From NCBI RefSeq assembly GCF_009831555.1, contig NZ_WUUU01000003.1, positions 1-64,000 of the forward strand: a stretch of DNA of 64,000 nucleotides, written 5' to 3'. This DNA comes from Halobacterium bonnevillei (lineage in GTDB: Archaea > Halobacteriota > Halobacteria > Halobacteriales > Halobacteriaceae). This document shows, piece after piece, positions 19,206-27,120 of this stretch (positions are counted from its first letter, which is position 1; each line of letters starts with the position of its first letter). A program made the position numbers and the translations under genes. The notes under the pieces were generated by a model, which was given only the letters and a program-made list of their open reading frames with translations, made no database searches and had not been told where the DNA came from.

Positions 19206-19284
19206 TTAGCATGTGCGACGTGAATTAGCATGATTTCACTGGACGTACGCCGTTCACAGAATCTTCGCTGTTCACAGGGTGAAC
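19206..19284. promoter_or_regulatory. Repeat-rich divergent promoter region
   Basis: Between the FAD oxidase and regulator genes lie two TTAGCATG copies (19206-19213, 19225-19232), two GTTCACAG copies (19252-19259, 19270-19277) and a perfect palindrome GTTCAC-AGG-GTGAAC (19270-19284). The spacings of 18-19 bp suggest regulator binding on successive helical turns. The function is inferred. Confidence 0.45.
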
Positions 19285-19394
19285 ACGCCGAAGCCGAGAG
19301 CGACTTCGGCTAGATACCCCCGGTTCTTGATCACCATCTGGGCAATACGTTTCTACGCCATAGATTCGTATGGTGGTCCGGGCTATCGCTTGAC

Positions 19395-20186
19395 ATGGAT
19401 GCCGCACTCGACGACGTTGCGTTTCTCGCGAACTCGGAGAACCGCGTCGCGGTCTTCGAGCTACTCGTCGAGGCGCCGCGAAGTCGTAATAAAATCAACG
19501 AGCAGGTCGATGCGTCGCGGGTCACCATCGCTCGGATCCTCGACGAGCTTGAAGCGCGCGAGTGGATCAGGCGCTCGGGACAGGAGTACCGAGCGACGCC
19601 GCTCGGCACCTGGGTGTACGACGAGTTTTCTGGCTTGGTGGCCGAGATAGCGGCCGAGCAAAGGCTACGAGGCCCCCTGCAACATTTTCCGTCCGATCTG
19701 CTGACGTTCGACGTCCGATGTCTCCGCGACGCAGAGATACTCTGTCCCGATGGGAGTGATGCGACGGCCATCGTACGACGGATCGTCGAATTTCATCGCT
19801 CTGGCGACCGGATTCGGGGTGTCGCACGCACGGTTGCGCCTGTATTCATCGAAAACCAGCGGGAGTTAACCGTGCAAGGCGACACCAGCCTCGAACTGGT
19901 CATCACCCCCGATATCCTGGATACGATCCGGGGCCATCCACCCTCAATGCGGCGCTTCCGGGACATGGTCGAGGCGGAGACCACGAGCTGGTTCGTCCAC
20001 GAGGATATCCCGATTTCGGTGGGGATCGTCGACGGTGCCGTGGGAATGAACCTCACCGACGAGGACGGCGTTCTCAAAGGGGGGTTGCTGACCGATGACG
20101 ACACTGTCCACTCGTGGGCAGTCGATCTCTTCGAGAGCTGTCGCGAACAAGCGAGGCCAGTGGATCCTGACGCAATCACGGCGTGA
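19395..20186 (+). CDS. Winged-helix transcriptional regulator (haloarchaeal, FilR1-like output domain)
   Basis: 263 residues. An N-terminal winged helix (about 5-80: FLANSENRVAVFELL, recognition helix VDASRVTIARILDELEARE) is followed by a C-terminal alpha/beta domain (about 130-260) like that of archaeal regulators with a methanogen-output (DUF1724) domain: VFIENQRELTVQG, LELVITPDILDTI, VGIVDGAVGMNL. It has no membrane segment. It is divergently paired with the FAD oxidase, and the shared intergenic region is rich in repeats, so local control of that gene is likely. Confidence 0.85.
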   Translation: MDAALDDVAFLANSENRVAVFELLVEAPRSRNKINEQVDASRVTIARILDELEAREWIRRSGQEYRATPLGTWVYDEFSGLVAEIAAEQRLRGPLQHFPSDLLTFDVRCLRDAEILCPDGSDATAIVRRIVEFHRSGDRIRGVARTVAPVFIENQRELTVQGDTSLELVITPDILDTIRGHPPSMRRFRDMVEAETTSWFVHEDIPISVGIVDGAVGMNLTDEDGVLKGGLLTDDDTVHSWAVDLFESCREQARPVDPDAITA

Positions 20187-21147
20187 CCACAGTCTGCTCC
20201 GTCGTCGAAGACTACTCCAGTTTCGAGGTCGGTGATTCGGTCTGAGCAACCGGTACGCTCCTTATGATTACGTAACTATGCCTGTAATGATATGTGGCGA
20301 CGAGCGGACGTTTCTCGACCGACGGTGCCGTCTCCGCTCCGGCGTCACGAAACAGCCAAAATTTATCAGACAAAAACAGTATGTGCTGGAATGACTATTA
20401 TCGGGGCTCCTGTACGACGTCAGGTCACGCGCAATCGTAGGCACGTCTCGAAATCGACGGAGGAGACTCTGTCCCCACACCGAAGTGAGAATGACTGACC
20501 GTTCGCAACAGCGCCGAATCGGCGCGATACTCCCCGAATTGAACACGGGATTTCTACGTCAGAATACCTCTAGCACGGATTCCGGGGCTCTGCCACCTCA
20601 TTCACGCTGAAACCACGTTTGAAGCCCCATCGCCGGTCCACGTTGCCTTCGCTCGGCCTGTCTCTCCGTGGCTTCGTACCCCAATCGCAGCGGGACGGAT
20701 CCGCGGGGGACGGGATCGATCCCGCCCGATACTATTTATCTGATTAGTTATGTTATTCGCTAATGTTCGATTTCCGTATATCTTGGACCGCTCCTGGACA
20801 CCACCGACAACGAACTCACGCTCCCATTTCATCGTGATGTACCGCTCTACCTGGGTCCCCGAGAGCGGTCTCTCACTGCCGTCCTCGTTCAGTGCCCCAC
20901 TTGGTACCGCCCGAGGTCTGGTTTGCGTGCTCGTAACTTCGTGGACCGACGCGACCGTTTGAGCGAAGGCGCGACGATTCGCACTCTGGTCGTCGTTTCG
21001 GGGCCGTGGATGCTCGCCGTGCGCGTTCGATGGGGGTGCGTCTCGCTGCAGACGTGAAGGTAGCCGGTGACCCACGTGCGCTACTTGCGCTGGGCGTAGC
21101 GGTCCCTGTCGTCGTTCACGAGCCCCGTTCCTGTGGACGGACGAGCG
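20187..21147. other. Intergenic region, 961 bp, no convincing gene
   Basis: No frame has a recognisable domain or acidic haloarchaeal composition. An AT-rich patch near 20731-20765 (TATTTATCTGATTAG) resembles a promoter, but the short frame after it encodes nothing recognisable. This may be a decayed gene. Confidence 0.5.
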
Positions 21148-21807
21148 TCACTCGCTGCACTGCGGTGTCTGGGCGCCGCCGCTCTCTAAATAGCCGGCGA
21201 CTTCTTCGACAGGTCTGACGTCCCCGTATTTGGCGTTGATGTCGAAGAGATTCGCCTCGTGGGGGTCGACGGCGCGGTCGCCGACCGCGTCCTCCGGAAC
21301 GATGGTGTAATACCCGTGTGAGCAGGCGTCAACGACGGACGCACGGATGCAGCCGCTGGTCGTACACCCTGTGACGACGACGGTGTCGGCCCGGAAGTAC
21401 GCGAGCATCGAGTTCAGTTCGGTTTCGTGGAACGCGCTGGCCTGCTGTTTGTCGAGCACGTGGTCTTCCTCGCGGACGTCGAGTCGCGGGTCGACGTCGA
21501 CCCACTCGCCGTCCGCGTGCAGCGTCTCCAGGCTCGGTATCTTCTCGCCCCAGACGCCGAGGTCCCGCATGTCGTCGTGTTTCGTGACGATGCGCGTGAA
21601 TACGACCGGGACGTCGCCGTCGCGGGCGGCGCCGACGAGCCGATCAGTTCGCGCAACGACGTCGGTCAGGTCGCCGCCCAGTGGGTTCTCGGGGTCGGTG
21701 AAGCCTGTCTGGAGGTCGACGACCAGCAACACCGGCTCGTCGCCGTACCCGACGCGGTTGTCCATCGATGCGCGCTCGTAGATCGCCTGTTTGTCGTTCT
21801 CGGCCAT
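21148..21807 (-). CDS. Isochorismatase-family cysteine hydrolase (N-carbamoylsarcosine amidase-like)
   Basis: 219 residues of the cysteine-hydrolase superfamily. The catalytic triad is visible: Asp in LLVVDLQTGFTDP, Lys in HVLDKQQASAF and Cys in VTGCTTSGCIRASV. The cis-peptide TGCTTSGC pattern and the insert ILHADGEWVD-like region fit the amidase branch (N-carbamoylsarcosine amidase, ureidoacrylate or nicotinamidase-like) rather than isochorismatase itself. I chose the ATG at 21807 (MAENDKQAIYERA). If it is an N-carbamoyl amidase it could act downstream of the hydantoinase-type genes at 32-46 kb; that link is speculative because the loci are 11 kb apart. Confidence 0.88.
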   Translation of the reverse strand: MAENDKQAIYERASMDNRVGYGDEPVLLVVDLQTGFTDPENPLGGDLTDVVARTDRLVGAARDGDVPVVFTRIVTKHDDMRDLGVWGEKIPSLETLHADGEWVDVDPRLDVREEDHVLDKQQASAFHETELNSMLAYFRADTVVVTGCTTSGCIRASVVDACSHGYYTIVPEDAVGDRAVDPHEANLFDINAKYGDVRPVEEVAGYLESGGAQTPQCSE

Positions 21808-22005
21808 GTCCTGACGTCCGGGCGGAATTGATTCCCCGGGACGGAACGCCCCGGTTTGTTCGCCGCAGTGAATTTCGGTGGGTTTCACTACGACACTGAC
21901 CGACTTGATGGTGTGGGTGGACGTGACTCGGAGCCACCGACGGAACGCTATCCGACCGCATTCGCGGGGCTGATTGCAAGCCCGAGAACGGATCGTGAGA
22001 ATCGG

Positions 22006-22791
22006 TCAGATGTCTCGGTGGACGAACCACGCCTGGCTCGCGAAGAGGAGGACCGCGGTCATCCCGACGAGTACGGCCGCGCCTGCGAGGTCGTACGTTC
22101 CGTCGAGCAGGACCGCGTTCGGATCGAAGTACCGCATCGGTGCGAGCGCTCCCACCGACTCGTACTCCGTCCCCCGAAGCAGTGATTCGACGAGGTAGAG
22201 CGCGAACGTGACGCCGAGTGCGACGCGCTGGGCGATGCTCGCGCGGTCGAAGGTGACGGACGCGAGCAACCCGATGCCCGCACAGGCGAACAAGTACGGG
22301 ACCGACAGCAGGTGGAGCGCGACGACGTCGGCGGCGGACAGTGACTCGCCGATGAGCCGGGCGGAGACGAGCACCACGACAGGTGTGACGACGTTCACCA
22401 GGAGTATCGGAACACCGAGGGCGGCGAACCGCTCGGTGGCGAGTCGCTGCCGGGATACCGGCATCGATAGGAGGGTGTCCATCCGGCCGCGGTCGATGTC
22501 GTCGGCTACGATACTCGCGGCGCTGTACGCGAGGTACAACCCAAGGAGGATGATCCAGCCGAACATGTACAGCTCGACGGAGAGGAATCCCTCGAGGGAG
22601 GCCATCGTCTCGATGTTGAACGCCCGGATCATCGGCTCGGGGAACGCGTCGCGGAGTTGGTTCATGTCCATCGCTTCGCTGTAGGACGGGTACGCCCACA
22701 CTGCGAAGGCGGCCAGCAGCGACATCCCGATTGAGAGGTACACGCTGCCCCGGACTCGCTTGCGAGCGTCGTACCGCGCGAACTCAAACAT
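22006..22791 (-). CDS. ABC-2 type transporter permease
   Basis: 261 residues with six predicted membrane helices, beginning MFEFARYDARKRVRGSVYLS. The long first extracellular loop and the cytoplasmic DDIDRGRMDTLLSMPVSRQRL segment are hallmarks of ABC-2 permeases in this two-gene exporter type. Its start codon overlaps the end of the ATPase gene by 8 nt, indicating translational coupling. The transported compound is unknown; haloarchaeal homologues are often annotated as drug or copper-processing (NosY-like) exporters. Confidence 0.9.
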   Translation of the reverse strand: MFEFARYDARKRVRGSVYLSIGMSLLAAFAVWAYPSYSEAMDMNQLRDAFPEPMIRAFNIETMASLEGFLSVELYMFGWIILLGLYLAYSAASIVADDIDRGRMDTLLSMPVSRQRLATERFAALGVPILLVNVVTPVVVLVSARLIGESLSAADVVALHLLSVPYLFACAGIGLLASVTFDRASIAQRVALGVTFALYLVESLLRGTEYESVGALAPMRYFDPNAVLLDGTYDLAGAAVLVGMTAVLLFASQAWFVHRDI

Positions 22792-23707
22792 CCTCGCCAC
22801 CCCCGTAGAACCGCAGGAAGACGTCTTCGAGCGGCGCTTCCTCGATCGAGACGTCGACCATCTCGTGGTCCGGTAGCCGAGCGAGCAGCGCGTTGATGTC
22901 ACCGGTGAAGGTGAACGTGCACTCGGTGAACTCGGTCTCCGGGTCAGCCGTTTCGTCGTCCGGGACGCTGGTTTCGAGGTCGTGGACGCCCTCGAGGTCC
23001 ACGAACGCAATCGGAATCGGGTCGGCGCTGTTGATGCGGACGACTTTCCCGCTCCGCGTCAGGAACGACTCGATCGGGTCGACGGTGACGAGTCGACCGT
23101 CCCGGATAATACCGACGCGGTCGCAGAGCCGGCGGACCTCACTCAGGATGTGCGAGGACAGGAACACGGTCACCCCGCGGTCGCGTTCCGCGCGGAGGAA
23201 CTCGGCGAACTGGTGTTTGATGAGGGGGTCGAGCCCACCGGTCGGTTCGTCGAGGATGACGAGGTCCGGGTCGTGCATGAACGCGGTCACCAGCCCTAAT
23301 TTCTGGACGTTCCCGCTGGAGTACTCGCGGACTCGCCGGTCGAGTGGCGGTTCGAACATCTCCAGGAGTTCCTCCCGCCGGTCGTCGCCTTTCACCGCGG
23401 CGTGCAGGTCGAGAATCTCGGCGCCCGTCGCCTGCTCGTCGAACGCCTGGTCGTCCGAGAGGTGACCGATCCGGCGTTTTGCGTCGATGAGCGCCTTCTG
23501 GTCCCGGATGTCGTTGCCGAGCACGCGAGCCGTTCCGGCTGTCGGTCTGATGAACCCGAGGAGCATCCGGATCGTCGTCGTCTTCCCCGCTCCGTTCGGA
23601 CCGAGGTACCCGAAGATCTCCCCCGTTTCGACGGAGAACGTGAGGTCTTCGGCAGCGAGGACCTCCCCGTAGTCCTTCGTCAACCCGTCGAGTTCGATTG
23701 CGCCCAT
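22784..23707 (-). CDS. ABC transporter ATP-binding protein (ABC-2 exporter)
   Basis: 307 residues. Walker A (GPNGAGKTTT, about residue 37), Q-loop, signature YSSGNVQKLGL (a variant of LSGGQ), Walker B (LVILDEPTGGLDP) and H-loop (LSSHILSEV) are all present. A C-terminal extension of about 90 residues follows the nucleotide-binding domain and may contact the permease. It energises the overlapping ABC-2 permease. The signature SSGN in place of SGGQ is a noteworthy variant, seen in some CcmA/NatA-like ATPases. Confidence 0.93.
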   Translation of the reverse strand: MGAIELDGLTKDYGEVLAAEDLTFSVETGEIFGYLGPNGAGKTTTIRMLLGFIRPTAGTARVLGNDIRDQKALIDAKRRIGHLSDDQAFDEQATGAEILDLHAAVKGDDRREELLEMFEPPLDRRVREYSSGNVQKLGLVTAFMHDPDLVILDEPTGGLDPLIKHQFAEFLRAERDRGVTVFLSSHILSEVRRLCDRVGIIRDGRLVTVDPIESFLTRSGKVVRINSADPIPIAFVDLEGVHDLETSVPDDETADPETEFTECTFTFTGDINALLARLPDHEMVDVSIEEAPLEDVFLRFYGGGEDV

Positions 23708-23804
23708 ACGACTTCCTTCTCGACGTGCCCATGTTGTTGTATCGGTATTCTGAACGCTACAGCGGACCCGACCGAACCGGGCGGACGCTCCGGGTCCCCG
23801 ACTG

Positions 23805-24401
23805 TCAGGCGGGCGGCTGCTCGCCGGCGGGGGCTGCGAGGAAGAAACCGCCGAATGCGGTCACCCACAGGAGGCCGAGGTACGCCACCCAGCGTTCGAG
23901 CCCGCCGATTCCCAGCGGCGTCCCGTCCCCGAGTGCGACGAAGAGGACGAACGCGACCAGTTCGAGGCCGCCGAGCGCGACGGAGACGTACCGAAACGGC
24001 GCCCGGAGGACCGACCCCGCGACGAGGGCTGTGACGCCGATGCCCCCGAACGCGACGAACGCCGCGACGAAGTGCGGCGCCCCCGTGTGGGCGGGGAACA
24101 CGCCGACGCCGGCGACCCCGACGCCAGTGACGGCTGTGACGCCCGTGAACGCGCGGCTGTCGAAGAGCCGGTGAAGGGCTGCGGCGACGCCGACGAGCAG
24201 GACGCCGCCGAGAATCATCGCGGCGTTGAACACGGCCTGCGATGCCCCCGGGGCGTCCTCGGCGCCGAGCGCACTGATCGTCTGGTCGGCGGCGCTGTAC
24301 CCCGGGTAGAGCACTTCCGCTGTGACGAACCCGAGTACCGTACAGGCGCCTCCCGCAATCAGCGCGACCCCGGCGAGCGTCCTCGTCCGTTCGCTGTCCA
24401 T
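23805..24401 (-). CDS. DUF998 family membrane protein
   Basis: 198 residues with six hydrophobic segments. The first and second helices surround the family motif YPGYSAADQTISALGA, and the motif FPAHTGAPHFVAAFVAFGG follows in the middle. DUF998 proteins are polytopic membrane proteins of unknown function. It is transcribed leftward after the small membrane protein gene with a 55-nt gap and may share its transcript. Confidence 0.85.
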   Translation of the reverse strand: MDSERTRTLAGVALIAGGACTVLGFVTAEVLYPGYSAADQTISALGAEDAPGASQAVFNAAMILGGVLLVGVAAALHRLFDSRAFTGVTAVTGVGVAGVGVFPAHTGAPHFVAAFVAFGGIGVTALVAGSVLRAPFRYVSVALGGLELVAFVLFVALGDGTPLGIGGLERWVAYLGLLWVTAFGGFFLAAPAGEQPPA

Positions 24402-24456
24402 CGTGTCCGATTCCTCACACGCCGTTGGTAATAGTGCTGGCGTCCCGGCGAGTCAC

Positions 24457-24708
24457 TCAGCCCTCGTTCTGGTATCGGTGGCCGACGACGAGCGCGAGGA
24501 CGTTCGACGCGAGGAGCGCGACGAGCACTGGCGGTTGGAGGGCGACGTGGTCGGGGAACGCTGCTGCAACGAGGAACGCACCCGGGTAGACGAGCGGGAA
24601 GAGGACAGTCGCCCAGAACGCCGCCGCTTCGGCGCTGCCCGCGACCGTCCGGACGCCCGCGCCGAGCACGCTCGACAGACGTCCCCGGGTGGACGAGACT
24701 CGGCTCAT
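24457..24708 (-). CDS. Small two-TM membrane protein
   Basis: 83 residues from ATG 24708 (MSRVSSTRGRL). Two hydrophobic segments (AAAFWATVLFPLVYPGAFLV and PPVLVALLASNVLALVVG) are joined by a short loop. No family was recognised; the TM content and acidic-free termini support a real membrane protein. An upstream in-frame start at 24735 is also possible. Confidence 0.6.
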   Translation of the reverse strand: MSRVSSTRGRLSSVLGAGVRTVAGSAEAAAFWATVLFPLVYPGAFLVAAAFPDHVALQPPVLVALLASNVLALVVGHRYQNEG

Positions 24709-25023
24709 ACATCCGACCAATACAGCCAGCCGCAATAGGGTGGCGTAGATTCAAACGGCTCTTTGAGTGTGTGCAGTGACGAATCGCCGGGAGTTTGGTA
24801 CGACGAGGACGCTCTCTGGCGGGCGGCGGCCACCGGGATCCGCTGCCGGCCAGCGCCGCAGCGCCGACACACCCCTCGAGTACACGCTCGGAGAGCACAC
24901 GCGCCACCCGTACTGTTCCCTCACTGATCGCGACGTCGCTCCCTGCAGTCGCTCGCAAACGCACCGGGCTCCCCGTCGTTCCGAGATGAAAGTGGTTATC
25001 GGTGCGCCCGCCCTTACCCACGT
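24709..25023. other. Intergenic region, 315 bp
   Basis: Separates the leftward small membrane protein gene from the rightward FKBP gene. It should hold both promoters. No gene or strong palindrome is visible. Confidence 0.5.
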
Positions 25024-25494
25024 ATGACGATCGCTACCGGCGATTCTGTGACCTTCGAGTACACCGGACGACTAGACGACGGCACGGTCTTCGACACCTC
25101 GCGGCTCGACGTCGCCGAGGACGCTGGCCTCGCCGACGCGCAGCCCGACCGCGACTACACGCCGCTGACGGTCGACGTCGGCGCCGAACAGGTCATCGAG
25201 GGCATGGAGGACGGCCTGGTCGGTCTCGAGGAAGGCGAGTCCACGACCATCGAGATTCCGCCCGAGAAGGCGTACGGCGAGTGGAGCGAACAGCAGGTCC
25301 AGGAGTACGAGACCGACGAACTCCGCGAGATGCTCGGCGGCGAGACCCCCGAGGAGGGCGCGTACCTCGAAGCCCAGAACGGGCAGGTCGGCGAGGTCGT
25401 TCACGCCGACGAGGACACCGTCCGCGTCGACCTCAACCACGAACTCGCCGGGAAGACGCTCGCGTTCGACGTCGAAATCGTGGACGTCAACTGA
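25024..25494 (+). CDS. FKBP-type peptidyl-prolyl isomerase (SlyD-like)
   Basis: 156 residues. The FKBP domain is split: the N-terminal part has FEYTGRLDDGTVFDTS and VDVGAEQVIEGMEDGLVGLEEGE, and the C-terminal strand LAGKTLAFDVEIVDVN closes it. Between them is an insert-in-flap chaperone domain (about residues 80-135, EMLGGETPEEGAYLEAQNGQ). It accelerates proline isomerisation during protein folding in the cytoplasm. It lacks the His-rich metal-binding tail of bacterial SlyD. It is a single gene with its own promoter region. Confidence 0.93.
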   Translation: MTIATGDSVTFEYTGRLDDGTVFDTSRLDVAEDAGLADAQPDRDYTPLTVDVGAEQVIEGMEDGLVGLEEGESTTIEIPPEKAYGEWSEQQVQEYETDELREMLGGETPEEGAYLEAQNGQVGEVVHADEDTVRVDLNHELAGKTLAFDVEIVDVN

Positions 25495-25835
25495 CCCCAG
25501 CAGCCCCGAGAGCCGCGCGCGCAGTTTCACACACCTCGTGTTGCTGTTCGAAATTCGTGGGCTCCGCGTTGCGTCCTGCTGTCTACGCGGGTCCGCGCGG
25601 CGTCCGCCCGTCTTCGCGCCTCCGCGTCGCGTCTGGCTGTCCCCGTTACGTTCCCCATCTGTCGCCCCCACACAGCAGTGGTATCGGACGCCGAGAACGT
25701 GAGTCGCGTACTTCCGTCGGGAGACGATATCGGGTCTGACCGCGCTGGGACGGGTCGCGTACCGAGAGCCGGATAGGCCGAGACTGGCAGTCGACCGCTG
25801 TCCCAGACACTGGCCGTCGCTTCGGGAGCGTCGGC
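25495..25835. other. Convergent intergenic region, 341 bp
   Basis: Lies between the ends of the FKBP and cyclodeaminase-like genes, which face each other. No gene or repeat array was found. Confidence 0.5.
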
Positions 25836-26426
25836 CTACGCCCGCTCTTCGACGTTCCGTATCGCTCGTTCGGACGCTTCGTCCGCGCGCTTCTCGAGCT
25901 CTGCGACGTCCCGTTCGACGTCCTCGACGAACGCCGAATCAGACACCTGGTCGACGTTGTGCCGGACTGTGAAGACCGCGGCGCGGAGCGCCGAGCGAGC
26001 GAGAATGACGCCGGTAGCGGCGTCAGCGACCGCGTTCCGGTTGCCAGTCTCGGTGACGTCCGTCGCCAGTTCGAGGACGTTCAGGCACGCGTCGGCTATC
26101 GTGAGCGGAACGCCGATCGACCGTTTGACGTCGGACTGGTCCACGACGCCGCTATCCGCGCCGAAGAGCTCGTCGACCACTCTCCCGTCGGTGTCGGCGA
26201 GCTCCAGGAGGTGACCTCGCTGTCTGTGGAGGTCGTCGCGGACGTCCGCCAGTCCTGTCGCCGCCCCTCCGCTGGCTCCGCCATCGACGGTGTGGATACA
26301 GACCATCTCGCAGAGAGCCGCCCCGAGCGCGCCGACGACTGCCGTCGCGGTCCCGCCGGCAGGCGCGACGCGATTCGAGGCGACCCCGGAGAGGAACCCG
26401 TCGAGCGACTGGTCTCTGTAGTGCAT
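25836..26426 (-). CDS. Formiminotetrahydrofolate cyclodeaminase-like protein
   Basis: 196 residues of the FTCD_C/cyclodeaminase-cyclohydrolase fold. The family motif APAGGTATAVVGALGAALCEMV lies near residue 21, and helices with ADACLNVLELA and AVADAATGVILARSALRAA follow. The family converts formimino-THF to methenyl-THF (histidine degradation) or acts as methenyl-THF cyclohydrolase in bacteria lacking FolD. It is isolated here, not in a hut operon. It would connect with a THF-dependent C1 pathway, though the substrate is unproven. Confidence 0.85.
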   Translation of the reverse strand: MHYRDQSLDGFLSGVASNRVAPAGGTATAVVGALGAALCEMVCIHTVDGGASGGAATGLADVRDDLHRQRGHLLELADTDGRVVDELFGADSGVVDQSDVKRSIGVPLTIADACLNVLELATDVTETGNRNAVADAATGVILARSALRAAVFTVRHNVDQVSDSAFVEDVERDVAELEKRADEASERAIRNVEERA

Positions 26427-26664
26427 CAGTTTCGACCGGGTCCACGGGGAGCAGACAGATACCTTTTCCTGGGAGATCGGGTCGATTCTTCGCAGATGGG
26501 GGCTGCGAACGTGGTCGGAGCGCCCGAACAGTGGCGAGTCGACCTCGAGGATTCGGGCGACTGTCGGTCGTTTCCATGGCTATCGTTGACATTCCGTCTG
26601 AAATATCGGCACAGAGGCCGGTAAAATCGGTTCTTGTTTCTACACCAATGGGAATGCTCTGACA

Positions 26665-26672
26665 TTTATATG
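26665..26672 (+). promoter_or_regulatory. TATA box of the AhpD-like gene
   Basis: TTTATATG about 30 nt before the ATG at 26699 and 40 nt before that at 26708. The spacing does not distinguish these two starts. Confidence 0.45.
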
Positions 26673-26707
26673 GGGTGCCGGCCGTTGGTTCTACTGGGAT
26701 GATTTCA

Positions 26708-27043
26708 ATGGCTAACAGTACCCAAGAGCTCGAGGCCTTCAAGGCGAACCTGGGCGAATTCTCGGAGCAAGCACCGGAGATCGAGAACTTCCTCGGCTTC
26801 GTCGAGTCGGCCGAAGCGACCGAGACGCTCGACCGGAAGACCAAGGAGTTGATGTCACTCGCAATCGGGGTCGCCGTCAGATGTGAACCGTGCATCCTCT
26901 GGCACACGGACGCCGCACTCGACGCGGGCGCGAGCCCCGAGGAGGTCGACGACGCGCTGAAAGTCGCCGTCGCCATGGGCGGCGGTCCGGCGCTGGCGTA
27001 CGCGACCAAAGCTCACCAGGTCCTTCAAGAGCTATCGGAGTAG
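26708..27043 (+). CDS. Carboxymuconolactone decarboxylase family (AhpD-like) protein
   Basis: 111 residues of the AhpD-like fold. The peroxidatic motif CEPCILWHTDAALDAG contains the Cys-X2-Cys pair and the His used in peroxidase or disulfide reductase members. The helix KTKELMSLAIGVAVR precedes it. The family includes alkylhydroperoxidase D and gamma-carboxymuconolactone decarboxylase; the CxxC favours a redox role. The ATG at 26699, three codons upstream, is an alternative. It is convergent with aconitase. Confidence 0.88.
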   Translation: MANSTQELEAFKANLGEFSEQAPEIENFLGFVESAEATETLDRKTKELMSLAIGVAVRCEPCILWHTDAALDAGASPEEVDDALKVAVAMGGGPALAYATKAHQVLQELSE

Positions 27044-27120
27044 GGCACTCCGTTTCGCGTTCGGCGCCCCGGTTTCAGATTCGACTCTCCTCCGTTTTCA
27101 GACACGCCTCGCCGACGTTT

